In this document: in pieces, positions 41,358 through 55,100 of the stretch | Position numbering within the stretch: the stretch's first letter is position 1 | Layout of the letters: each line of letters starts with the position of its first letter | From: Gonocerus acuteangulatus | Lineage: Eukaryota > Arthropoda > Insecta > Hemiptera > Coreidae | Reading direction: 5' to 3' | Length of the DNA stretch: 64,000 nucleotides | NCBI GenBank assembly: GCA_946811695.1 | Contig: OX328131.1 | Span: 10,628,332 to 10,692,331, forward strand | Made by a program: the position numbers and the translations under genes | Notes under the pieces: model-generated | Told to the model about the DNA's origin: nothing | Database searches by the model: none | The model's input: only the letters and a program-made list of their open reading frames with translations

Positions 41358-42732
41358 GTTTTTGTCTAATAATAAATAAATTGTTTTATTCATGGTGCAA
41401 TTTAAACCGACAGCAGCTGTACAAGACATGCAAGCAAGAGCCAATGAGAGTGCAGAGAACAACCACAACTGCGCAGTGCTCTCACTCACTCTTACGGTTA
41501 CACGCAGTGTATTGCATGTATCAGCCCTTTTGTAATTATTTTCTATTATGTTTATTGAAGACGCTGTGTTAAATCACAGATTGAATAAAGCACTTCATTT
41601 AATATTTAAAAAAAAACTACTTTGGGTTTTTTTTTTACATGTTATCGACTTAAACGTTTGTACTTTATTTATTATTTATTGTAAAATTGCCTTAATTATA
41701 CATTAAAGATTGTTACCTTCTGAATAAAACACTATTTTTGGGCAATATATTTTTGCACCTTTCCCCTATGCGCAGATCCTGGTGTTCCACGGTAAGTCTA
41801 GCCAACACATATTTACCTTCTTATCTTCCCAAGAGATGCACTACAGCAACATTTCAAGGTGAACAAAACACTTCATGAAACATGTGTTACCAGCCCTTGG
41901 ACTACTAGCTTCAGAATGAAATTTCGCCTCGAGTTTTAATGTTTTTACTTCTGGATGAAATTCGGCCTGGATGTAATTTCATGGAAGTAAAACCGTTACA
42001 TGTTGCCAACAAAATACAAATATTTATCTAAGTGTGTTGAAAATTGGTTTACATAATTTTATTACCTGTTCATGTTAAGGACTAAGTGTGGTGTGAGCAC
42101 GCCCAAGTCATAATTTTGTTCACACATTTTACAATATGTAAACATATTTCAATTCTTTTCCATCACCATTTCTCTAATTAGTCAGTCCAAGGAATAATTT
42201 CCTGTTACATCATAAACATAAATTCTGCTGTATGAAAATAATATCACTTGGGATGTGCAAACTGAGGAAGGGTAGTTAATGATTAAAGATCTTATTCGAA
42301 AAAAGCAATTTAACATCATTAAGGGTTTTCGGATATTCTTACAACCATTGATAGTTACTGTTGGCATTAATAAAACAATCTCATCATTAAATTTTTAATC
42401 TAAAAAATCAAAAAGGTGAAAGTTAAAGATAAAATAATCTATTCAAAATAAGCAATTTAACTTCATAAAGGCTTTTCCGATGTACTTGCAAACAACATTT
42501 CCATTAATAGTTACTGTTGACAATATAAAACAATCTAATTGTTAAATTTTAACTCTAAAAACATATAGAAAAAATGTTGAACCATACAGAATGTGAAGTT
42601 TCCATTGCCTTCTCCAGTGAGCGGGAGTGTGAGTATCTTCCCATTAATGACATATGGACTTTCAGCTTCCAGTTTTCCGGGGGTGATTGCCTTTAGTTTC
42701 AAAGTCCTCTCTTCAACCCTGTTGGCAAATTA

Positions 42733-42784
<52 letters not shown>

Positions 42785-43122
42785 TTTCGTGGTAGGCGGA
42801 AGGTCAATTAATAAAAACTTCACTATACAGTATCACCAACTTTATTCCGTCCCTACATGTTTCACACCTTTATTGGTGCCTCTTCAGGGGAAAAATTACA
42901 TATATAAAACTTACAGCCTCAATCTGAGGAGGATAACCTTCCACCAGTATGGCCACGTCTGTGTTTTGCATATGTAATTTTTCCCCTGAAGAGGCACCAA
43001 TAAAGGTGTGAAACATGTAGGGACGGAATAAAGTTGGTGATACTGTATAGTGAAGTTTTCATTAATTGACCTTCCGCCTACCACGAAAATAAGAAGAATG
43101 GAAAAAAGGGTCAGTTGAAGAA

Positions 43123-43188
<66 letters not shown>

Positions 43189-46100
43189 TACATACATGTA
43201 TAAATGGCCTAGAGACCTACTGTGATCAAACCATGTAAAATAATGTAATGTAAATAGTATGGGTGTATGTAAGGGGCTGAGGGGGCTGCAGCCCCCCCCC
43301 TAAATTTTGATTTGATGGTAAAAATGTGTCATAAAACCCTTAAAAATAAATTAAATAAGATCACTTAGTTCATTAAAAATATTTTATTTTAGGCGTAATA
43401 GCGTTTTAGTTGCCTAAAACTATTCCAAGTTAGAAATTTGTAGTATTCCATACCCCGGAAATGGTTCCAGCCGCCCCCGAAATTTTCCCAGCCCCCCCCC
43501 CCGAAATTATTTTCTATATACGCCCATGTTAAATAGCTACTTTTAGAGAAAATGTAAACCTGTGCTAAAATTCCATGATAATAAGTGTGATGATGTACAG
43601 GGTGCTTTCAGCGGAGGGGGGTAGTTATATTTGAACATCCCACAAAAAGTATTCATAAGTACTTCTTGAAATAGCCGCTGTGGTGGTAGCACTTTATAGG
43701 TGTCGTTTTGGTTGTATATATTGTTGTTGCCTCCTCCCTCCATGGAGCATTGTGTTTTCCTTAAATAAAATGGCATTGCTTGTTCAGAAATGTGCTGTTA
43801 TTCATATATTAATATTTTTAAATAGGCCGGTGTCACCCTAGAAATTGATATTTTTGAAACATCCCTAAATTGATATGTTTTTAGAAGAACTATTTTTAGA
43901 ACTCTCAGATGCCCAAGAAAAGCAAACATTGAAACCAAAACATGATGAGCATGCTGTGTTGCCAAGAACCCAATAAAGTTGGGAAGCTCCCCTTTGTTAT
44001 TTCATTTTAATAAAGTTTTCTTCTTCTTTTAAAGTCGATAATGCTTTTTATTTATTTGTCAAATAGTTAATATTTTAGCCATAAATAGTTGATAAGCACA
44101 TGCTGCTTTGTAAATGTTAAAACACTAAAAACAATTTAGATAAATAAAAAAAAATAATATATTTATATAATTTTTATTAAGCTAGCTTCGACACAAATCC
44201 CAATTACATATAATAACTAACTATTATACTTACTGTACACTTGTTATGACAACACTCTTCAAGTAGTGTAGGACAAAATGCTTGAATATCAAATCCAAAG
44301 CAACTGGTCCATTGCTGTTTCCTTTCGTATGAATTTCTCCAAAATCCAATGGGTCAAGAGGCAGCACTCCGAGTTTCTTGTTACCTTAGAAAAAAGAAAA
44401 GAACTCTACATTAAGAATTGGATTTACTGAAAACAAAGAGCCATCATCTCTTCCATAATGGGGCTGATTTTTACCAGTACATCCCGTGTGCACTTCCAGT
44501 TATCTAGGCGCACGGTAGTGCGCCAGGCCAAGTTCCGGCCTAAGCATACTGTCTGTATATTACAGGCGGTCTTAGAGCCGATTTTTACCCTCTCATAACT
44601 TTCAACCAGGTAAAGATAAAGTTATGAAATTTTACACAGGTATTATACTACTAGATGTCAGTAAAACTGGAAATTTTCATAATTCTACATCGAATAGTTT
44701 CTGAGATATAAGCGATCGAAAATCGGGATTTATAGGACTCACTCACTCACTCATCAAAATTATTAGGCACTTCCCATGATGCTAGAAACTTGAAATTTTG
44801 CATGAAGATAGATATGAAGACGTTATTAAAGGAAAAAATCGAAAAATCGCGAAAAGTTGTATTTGACTCCGCTTCCGGGGCGGGGGCGTGCCAATTTTGT
44901 ACTTCCTTCGGAAACCCAACATTCCGTCCGAAACCCATGATGTGGGGTATCAAATGAATTGTCTTAGTACGAAGAACGTATATTTGATGTTTTAAGAAAC
45001 AATTAGACGAATAGGCTCGGTAAAAATCTTATACCAGCTGTCTGTCTGTATGTTTGTTCCTTATACAAATACACACCGTTTGACCGATTTTGACAACATT
45101 TGACACACATGTCGGTCTTTATCCGGGTAGTATCATAGGCTAGTCAAAATCGTCGATCAGCCGTCTGTCTGCATGCTTGTGCCTTACACAAATTCACACC
45201 ATTTGACCGATTTTGACCAACCTTGGCATATAGGTAGGTCTTGGTCCGGGAAATGCACTAGGCTAGGTCAAAAAGGTCTTTCAGGCGTCTGTCTGTATGT
45301 TTGTTCCTTATACAAATCCACACCGTTTGGCCTATTTTCACCAAACTTGGCAGACAGGTAGGTCTTGATAGGGGAGTGCCATATTACCTATGACGTTTTC
45401 TACTTTTTGTTCCATCAGAAAGCCATCATTCCTTCTGAAGCCCATCATGTGGGGTATCAAATGAATCGTCTTGGCAAGGAGAACCTATATTTGATGTTCT
45501 AAGAAACATTTCGACGCATCCTAACAACAACAGGTTTGACTTCTTTGTTAAATGTTGTAAATAAAGTCGTAGGCGTTAACTGCATAACATAATTGAAAGC
45601 AGATACTAAGTTTTTCAAAGTCGAGTCATCTAAATTACAAAGTTTAGGATCACAGACCCAAAACGTATCGTCATTGTTCTTATCTTTTTCTGGAAGGCCT
45701 TCTACACTTTCCCTATTGTGATCTTTATCCTCGGGATAAGGTTCCTGTGTTCTACAGTGTAATAGTTTAGTTAAGAGAGCAATCAATTTGTCCTCTAGAG
45801 TACTGTCATCTGGAAGAGCTTCTAACTTTTCTAGTCTAATGATTAGATGTAGATAGGTATGCTACTTATTGGTATCAAATATCAAGCAGTAAGGAGAACT
45901 TCATGCAGAATCCAAAGGCCCTGGTTTTATATGAAGTGCAGAAGCAAGTAGGTATGCGGCAACTAAATTTTAATTAATACTTAGAAAAAAGTAATGAGAC
46001 CCCAAAAAAACATAAATGTGAAATAGAGGCCAAGTTCCTCCCAAAAATATTTGCCAATACAAGAGATGATACAAGAAAGAAATGTCCAAGTTCATTACTT

Positions 46101-49100
46101 AGAAGGCCTATTAGTTACTTACTAAGAACAGTAAAGACACTTCAACTGACCTTTAAAAACAACAATAAAAATACTTATATCCAGTTACTAAAATATCACT
46201 TTCCTCAACCAGGTATATTCTTAAACTTGGCAACGTTTTATTTGTGCCAAAATTATCTTTAGAGAGAAAACTAAACATTGCCAAGTTTAAGAATATACCT
46301 GGTTGAGGAAAGTGATATTGTAGTAACTGGATATAAGTTTTTTTATTGTTGTTTTTAAAGGTCAGTTGAAGTGTTTTTACTGTTCTTAGTAAGTAACTAA
46401 TAGGTCTTCTAAGTAATGAACTTGGACATTTCTTTCTTGTATCATCTCTTGTATTGGCAAATATTTTGGGGAGGAACTTGGCCTCTATTTCACATTTATG
46501 TTTTTTTGGGGTAAACTTAATATAGTGGGGTAGAGTTAACATCACTATCAAAAATGGCTTTGATTCAATACTTCTTCCCTTAAGCAAACAATTAGGACAT
46601 ATTTCACAATTGCACAGCTATTCTTTGCGCAGATTATTTTTATTGTTGACTAGCTGTTACCCTGTGTGCCATGCTACACCTACTTTATATTAAATATTTG
46701 TTACCCGGCCTGCCATACAACACTTGCTTTATATTAAATAGCTGTTATCCGGCGTGCCATACTACACTTACTTTATATTAAATAGCTGCTCCCCGGCGTG
46801 CCATACTACACCTACATTATATTAAATAGCTGCTACCCTGCCTGCCATGCTACACCTACTTTATATTAAATAGCTGTTATCCGGCATGCCACACTACAAC
46901 TACATTATATTAAATAGCTGCTACCCTGCCTGCCATGCTACACCTACTTTATATTAAATAGCTGTTATCCGGCATGCCACACTACAACTACATTATATTA
47001 AATAGCTGCTACCCTGCCTGCCATGCTACACCTACTTTATATTAAATAGCTGTTATCCGGCATGCCACACTACAACTACATTATATTAAATAACTACTAC
47101 CCTGCCTGCCATACAACACCTACTTTATATTAAATAACTGCTCCCCGACGTGCCATATTACACCTACATTATATTAAATAGCTGCTACCCTGCCTGCCAT
47201 ACAACACCTACTTTATATTAAATAACTGCTCCCTGACGTGCCATATTACACCTACATTATATTAAATAGCTGCTACCCTGCCTGCCATACAACACCTACT
47301 TTATATTAAATAGCTGTTATCCGGTGTGCCATACTACACTTACTTTATATTAAATAGCTGCTCCCCGGCGTACCATACTACACCTACTTTATATTAAATA
47401 GCTGCTCCCCGACGTGCCATACTACACCTACATTATATTAAATAGCTGCTACCCTGCCTGCCATATAACACCTACTTTATATTAAATAGCTGTTAACCAA
47501 CATGCCATACTACACCTACATTATATTAAATAGCTGCTACCCGGCCTGCCATACAACACCTACTTTATGTTAAATAGCTGCTACCTTGCCTGCCATACAA
47601 CACCTACTTTATATTAAATAGCTGTTATCCGGCATGCCACACTACAACTACATTATATTAAATAACTACTACCCTGCCTGCCATACAACACCTACTTTAT
47701 ATTAAATAACTGCTCCCCGACGTGCCATATTACACCTACATTATATTAAATAGCTGCTACCCGGCCTGCCATACAACACCTGCATTATATTAAATAGCTG
47801 CTACCTTGCCTGCCATACAACACCTACTTTATATTAAATAGCTGTTAACCGACGTGCCATGCCTGACTAATACTATTATGCCCGACTCAAGAGAACATGA
47901 CAAGAGGACTTACTAAAAGAAAAGCCCCAGAAAATGTGCGTTCAAACCACGAAACACTGGCAAAAGATTTCAAATAAAGTAGTTGAACAGAACTAATTGT
48001 GTACTACTTTATCGACCCTCTGCTATAGAAATAAACAAGAAATAGTGAAAAATATATATTAGGTGATCTTTCAGAAGAATGTATATATATAAAATAAATT
48101 AGAAACCAAATAAGTAATATTAAAATCTAATAACGCAGATAAAGTTAAAGAATAGAAAAAAAAAACCTTCCTACAGGCCGTCTCGAACTTCGAATCTTGC
48201 AGTTATCGGCAACCAGACAGCATTTGTCTGTCTTGGTGAATATCTAATTTTTCAAAAGTGACAATTTCAGTCAATTCAGTCTCCTGTAACTGGTCAGGTT
48301 CCCAGTTTCAAACCCATGACCTCCTAGACGATTTTGTCCAAGACTGACACTCCCCGGATCAAGACCTACCTGTGTGCCAAGTTTGGTCAAAATAGATCAA
48401 ACGGTGGGGAGTGGAGTATATAAAGGAATGGATAAATGTAAAGTCATTTTTAATTTATATGCTGTTGACGAATATAAATTTGGTTCTATTGACCACTTGC
48501 ATCGAATGCCAGAAGACTGGACAGCGAGACAGTCTACCGGGGCCCAAATAGGAGGAAGAAGAAGATGTGGAAGATTATTGGCGTGGATGAACCATTGAAT
48601 AGGAGGAAGAAGAAGATGTGGAAGATTATTGGCGTTGATGAACCATTGATTTAACAATTTTACTTGATAATTATTATTTTATTTAAAATCTAACGCCCAT
48701 TATAAATCACTCAGAATTTTAGGACGGATTATTTATAGGTCACCACCCTTTCCTAGCCAGGTTAGGTTTTTTTCAAAGAGAAGCAACCACCCCTAGTGGA
48801 AATCGAACCCAAGATCCTTGGCACGGAGGCTTGGTAATTAGATTATTTAAATTGAGGTGTTATTAAGATCAATATTTAATCTTAAATATTGATAAAATCG
48901 TGTTAATTAAAGTTTGCTAATTATCATCTGTGGAGATAATGGCCTTCTAGAGTGATTTTTTTCAACATGTTAAAAATTAATAAAGAGAAACATGTTTCCT
49001 TAGTAAACATTAAGAAAAAAAGCATGTATTACTAATGGATCTCCCAGAAGGCCCGATAGCCATCAGAGTTAAAGTCAGAGATCTCCGTGCCTAAGGTCGT

Positions 49101-52100
49101 GAGTTCGTTTTCCACTAGGGGTGGTGGCTTTTCTTTCAAAAGGACAAAATCTGAAAAGGGTGGACACCTGCAGTTAACCCGACCCAAAGATTTGTGTTAA
49201 GTGTATGTTGGACATTAAAATCAAAATAAATAAATAACAACATATCTTAAACAAATTACAAAATGCTTTTCATTTTTTGATTATTGGGTTTCCAATTCTT
49301 TATGAGAAGGTTTAGGCCTGTCATCAGATTATGAATAAATAAATAACAACATATCTTAAACAAATTACAAAATGCTTTTCATTTTTTGATTATTGGGTTT
49401 CCAATTCTTTATGAGAAGGTTTAGGCCTGTCATCAGATTATGAATAAATAAATAACAATATATCTTAAACAAATTACAAAATGCTTTTCATTTTTTGATT
49501 ATTGGGTTTCCAATTCTTTATGAGAAGGTTTAGGCCTGTCATCAGATTATGAATAAATAAATAAATAACAACATATCTTAAACAAATTACAAAATGCTTT
49601 TCATTTTTTGATTATTGGGTTTCCAATTCTTTATGAGAAGGTTTAGGCCTGTCATCAGATTATGAATAAATAAATAAATAACAATATATCTTAAACAAAT
49701 TACAAAATGCTTTTCATTTTTTGATTCTTGGGTTTCCAATTCTTTATGAGAAGGTTTAGGCCTGTCATCAGATTATGAATAAATAAATAAATAACAATAT
49801 ATCTTAAACAAATTACAAAATGCTTTTCATTTTTTGATTAATGGTTTTCCAATTCTTTATGAGAAGGTTTAGGCCTGTCATCAGATTATGAATAAATAAA
49901 TAAATAACAATATATCTTAAACAAATTACAAAATGCTTTTCATTTTTTGATTATTGGGTTTCCAATTCTTTATGAGAAGGTTTAGGCCTGTCATCAGATT
50001 ATGAATAAATAAATAACAATATATCTTAAACAAATTACAAAATGCTTTTCATTTTTTGATTATTGGGTTTCCAATTCTTTATGAGAAGGTTTAGGCCTGT
50101 CATCAGATTATGAATAAATAAATAAATAACAACATATCTTAAACAAATTACAAAATGCTTTTCATTTTTTGATTATTGGGTTTCCAATTCTTTATGAGAA
50201 GGTTTAGGCCTGTCATCAGATTATGAATAAATAAATAAATAACAACATATCTTAAACAAATTACAAAATGCTTTTCATTTTTTGATTAATGGTTTTCCAA
50301 TTCTTTATGAGAAGGTTTAGGCCTGTCATCAGATTATGAATAAATAAATAACAATATATCTTAAACAAATTAAAAAAAGCTTTTCATTTTTTGATTATTG
50401 GGTTTCCAATTCTTTATGAGAAGGTTTAGGCCTGTCATCAGATTATGAATAAATAAATAAATAACAACATATCTTAAACAAATTACAAAATGCTTTTCAT
50501 TTTTTGATTAATGGTTTTCCAATTCTTTATGAGAAGGTTTAGGCCTGTCATCAGATTATGAATAAATAAATAACAATATATCTTAAACAAATTAAAAAAA
50601 GCTTTTCATTTTTTGATTATTGGGTTTCCAATTCTTTATGAGAAGGTTTAGGCCTGTCATCAGATTATGAATAAATAAATAAATAACAATATATCTTAAA
50701 CAAATTACAAAATGCTTTTCATTTTTTGATTATTGGGTTTCCAATTCTTTATGAGAAGATTTAGGCCTGTCATCAGATTATGAATAAATAAATAAATAAC
50801 AATATATCTTAAACAAATTACAAAATGCTTTTCATTTTTTGATTATTGGGTTTCCAATTCTTTATGAGAAGGTTTAGGCCTGTCATCAGATTATGAATAA
50901 CTAAATAAATAACAACATATCTTAAACAAATTACAAAATGCTTTTCATTTTTTGATTATTGGGTTTCCAATTCTTTATGAGAAGGTTTAGGCCTGTCATC
51001 AGATTATGAATAAATAAATAAATAACAATATATCTTAAACAAATTACAAAATGCTTTTCATTTTTTGATTAATGGTTTTCCAATTCTTTATGAGAAGGTT
51101 TAGGCCTGTCATCAGATTATGAATAAATAAATAACAATATATCTTAAACAAATTAAAAAATGCTTTTCATTTTTTGATTATTGGGTTTTCAATTCTTTAT
51201 GAGAAGGTTTAGGCCTGTCATCAGATTATGAATAAATAAATAACAATATATCTTAAACAAATTACAAAATGCTTTTCATTTTTTAATTATTGGGTTTCCA
51301 ATTCTTTATGAGAAGGTTTAGGCCTGTCATCAGATTATGAATAAATAAATAAATAACAACATATCTTAAACAAATTACAAAATGCTTTTCATTTTTTGAT
51401 TATTGGGTTTCCAATTCTTTATGAGAAGGTTTAGGCCTGTCATCAGATTATGAATAAATAAATAAATAACAATATATCTTAAACAAATTACAAAATGCTT
51501 TTCATTTTTTGATTATTGGGTTTCCAATTCTTTATGAGAAGGTTTAGGCCTGTCATCAGATTATGAATAACTAAATAAATAACAATATATCTTAAACAAA
51601 TTACAAAATGCTTTTCATTTTTTGATTAATGGTTTTCCAATTCTTTATGAGAAGGTTTAGGCCTGTCATCAGATTATGAATAAATAAATAACAATATATC
51701 TTAAACAAATTACAAAATGCTTTTCATTTTTTGATTATTGGGTTTCCAATTCTTTATGAGAAGGTTTAGGCCTGTCATCAGATTATGAATAAATAAATAA
51801 ATAACAACATATCTTAAACAAATTACAAAATGCTTTTCATTTTTTGATTGTTGGGTTTCCAATTCTTTATGAGAAGGTTTAGGCCTGTCATCAGATTATG
51901 AATAAATAAATAACAATATATCTTATACAAATTACAAAATGCTTTTCATTTTTTGATTATTGGGTTTCCAATTCTTTATGAGAAGGTTTAGGCCTGTCAT
52001 CAGATTATGAATAAATAAATAACAATATATCTTAAACAAATTACAAAATGCTTTTCATTTTTTGATTATTGGGTTTCCAATTCTTTATGAGAAGGTTTAG

Positions 52101-55100
52101 GCCTGTCATCAGATTATGAATAAATAAATAACAATATATCTTAAACAAATTACAAAATGCTTTTCATTTTTTGATTATTGGGTTTCCAATTCTTTATGAG
52201 AAGGTTTAGGCCTGTCATCAGATTATGAATAAATAAATAACAATATATCTTAAACAAATTACAAAATGCTTTTCATTTTTTGATTATTGGGTTTCCAATT
52301 CTTTATGAGAAGGTTTAGGCCTGTCATCAGATTATGAATAAATAAATAAATAACAATATATCTTAAACAAATTACAAAATGCTTTTCATTTTTTGATTAA
52401 TGGTTTTCCAATTCTTTATGAGAAGGTTTAGGCCTGTCATCAGATTATGAATAAATAAATAACAATATATCTTATACAAATTACAAAATGCTTTTCATTT
52501 TTTGATTATTGGGTTTCCAATTCTTTATGAGAAGGTTTAGGCCTGTCATCAGATTATGAATAAATAAATAAATAACAATATATCTTAAACAAATTACAAA
52601 ATGCTTTTCATTTTTTGATTATTGGGTTTCCAATTCTTTATGAGAAGGTTTAGGCCTGTCATCAGATTATGAATAAATAAATAACAATATATCTTATACA
52701 AATTACAAAATGCTTTTCATTTTTTGATTATTGGGTTTCCAATTCTTTATGAGAAGGTTTAGGCCTGTCATCAGATTATGAATAAATAAATAACAATATA
52801 TCTTAAACAAATTACAAAATGCTTTTCATTTTTTGATTATTGGGTTTCCAATTCTTTATGAGAAGGTTTAGGCCTGTCATCAGATTATGAATAAATAAAT
52901 AACAATATATCTTAAACAAATTACAAAATGCTTTTCATTTTTTGATTATTGGGTTTCCAATTCTTTATGAGAAGGTTTAGGCCTGTCATCAGATTATGAA
53001 TAAATAAATAACAATATATCTTAAACAAATTACAAAATGCTTTTCATTTTTTGATTATTGGGTTTCCAATTCTTTATGAGAAGGTTTAGGCCTGTCATCA
53101 GATTATGAATAAATAAATAAATAACAATATATCTTAAACAAATTACAAAATGCTTTTCATTTTTTGATTAATGGTTTTCCAATTCTTTATGAGAAGGTTT
53201 AGGCCTGTCATCAGATTATGAATAAATAAATAAATAACAATATATCTTAAACAAATTACAAAATGCTTTTCATTTTTTGATTATTGGGTTTCCAATTCTT
53301 TATGAGAAGGTTTAGGCCTGTCATCAGATTATGAATAAATAAATAACAATATATCTTAAACAAATTACAAAATGCTTTTCATTTTTTGATTAATGGTTTT
53401 CCAATTCTTTATGAGAAGGTTTAGGCCTGTCATCAGATTATGAATAAATAAATAACAATATATCTTAAACAAATTACAAAATGCTTTTCATTTTTTGATT
53501 ATTGGGTTTCCAATTCTTTATGAGAAGGTTTAGGCCTGTCATCAGATTATGAATAAATAAATAAATAACAATATATCTTAAACAAATTACAAAATGCTTT
53601 TCATTTTTTGATTAATGGTTTTCCAATTCTTTATGAGAAGGTTTAGGCCTGTCATCAGATTATGAATAAATAAATAAATAACAACATATCTTAAACAAAT
53701 TACAAAATGCTTTTCATTTTTTGATTATTGGGTTTCCAATTCTTTATGAGAAGGTTTAGGCCTGTCATCAGATTATGAATAAATAAATAAATAACAACAT
53801 ATCTTAAACAAATTACAAAATGCTTTTCATTTTTTGATTATTGGGTTTCCAATTCTTTATGAGAAGGTTTAGGCCTGTCATCAGATTATGAATAAATAAA
53901 TAAATAACAATATATCTCAAACAAATTACAAAATGCTTTTCATTTTTTGATTATTGGTTTTCCAATTCTTTATGAGAAGGTTTAGGCCTGTCATCAGATT
54001 ATGAATAAATAAATAAATAACAATATATCTTAAACAAATTACAAAATGCTTTTCATTTTTTGATTATTGGGTTTCCAATTCTTTATGAGAAGATTTAGGC
54101 CTGTCATCAGATTATGAATAAATAAATAAATAACAACATATCTTAAACAAATTACAAAATGCTTTTCATTTTTTGATTATTGGGTTTCCAATTCTTTATG
54201 AGAAGGTTTAGGCCTGTTATCAGATTATGAATGAATAAATAAGGGTAAAAATGAAGTTTCACGACCTCAAAACCGATTACGTTCAAATTTTGTACAATAA
54301 CGTATTTTGATGCACTAAACACGAATACGTTAAAAAAAACCTTCGCATTTAAGTAGGAAAGAAGTTATTAAGCACTAAAGTTAATAGAATAATTAATAGA
54401 ATTCAATTATTCTATTCCTATATTGTATTTCTATTATTAATTTTAGCGAGTTGGATTGACTGGGGTTTTATCTTCTTGAGAGAGCATAGCCCGTATGCCC
54501 TTAAGCGACAGGTGACGACGGGTGAGGATGCCCTTAAAATTAACTATATTTTGTAATAAATGGTTTCTGAACATTTTAAATGAGAGTTCTCTGTTTCCCA
54601 ATGTTACAAATCTGCGCATGCGCGTGTTTACAAATACGCTGTTGGCGCCTAGTTTTATAACCTTCCTAACAGTGAACTTTAGTGCTTAATAATATGTTCT
54701 ATTAGAATTCTATTTATTTTAGCGAGTTGGATTGACTGGGGTTTCGTGCATCAAAATACGTTATTGTACAAAATTTGAAAGAAATCGGTTTTGAGGGTGT
54801 GAAACTTCATTTTTACCTAAATAAGATATAGGGAAGAGATTTTTAATTTTATTTTATATTTCAAAATGTAACAATATACAATAAATATGTGAAAATAGTA
54901 TTATTTTTCAATTATTAGTGCTTAATTTTTAAGTTGAAAATGAGGGTGGGAAGGATGAATGAATTCTTGAAGTAACTAACAGGAGTTGCTTCCCAAAATT
55001 TTTTAAAACATTAACTCTAATTAATTTGAAATGGGCGTATATAGGAAATAATTTCGGGAGGGGCTGGGCAAATTTCGGGGGGGGGGGGGGCTGAGACCAT

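Larger units (their letters stand above)
42784..43090. mobile_element. inverted PLE-terminus pair within (TA)n
   Basis: Arms 42784-42903 and 42969-43090 (TTCGTGGTAGGCGGAAGGTC ...) enclose a 65-base spacer resembling 56685-56730 of the PLE (ACAGCCT..GAGGA..TTCC..AG.ATGGCCACGTCTG). (TA)n on both sides (42735-42784, 43129-43184). It starts within 20 bases upstream of exon 4, in the intron 3 acceptor-proximal region. Confidence 0.75.

Noticed and set aside
46153..46587. 144-residue gene
   Set aside because: Most of it lies across the inverted repeat arms and loop; no recognisable motif.
48374..48598. 74-residue novel gene
   Set aside because: HRMPEDWTARQ..GGRRRCGR matches a LINE C-terminal block and the rest is repeat.
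49223..54235. CRISPR-like regular repeats
   Set aside because: Units are contiguous and almost identical throughout with no variable spacers, and the context is a eukaryotic intron: a satellite.
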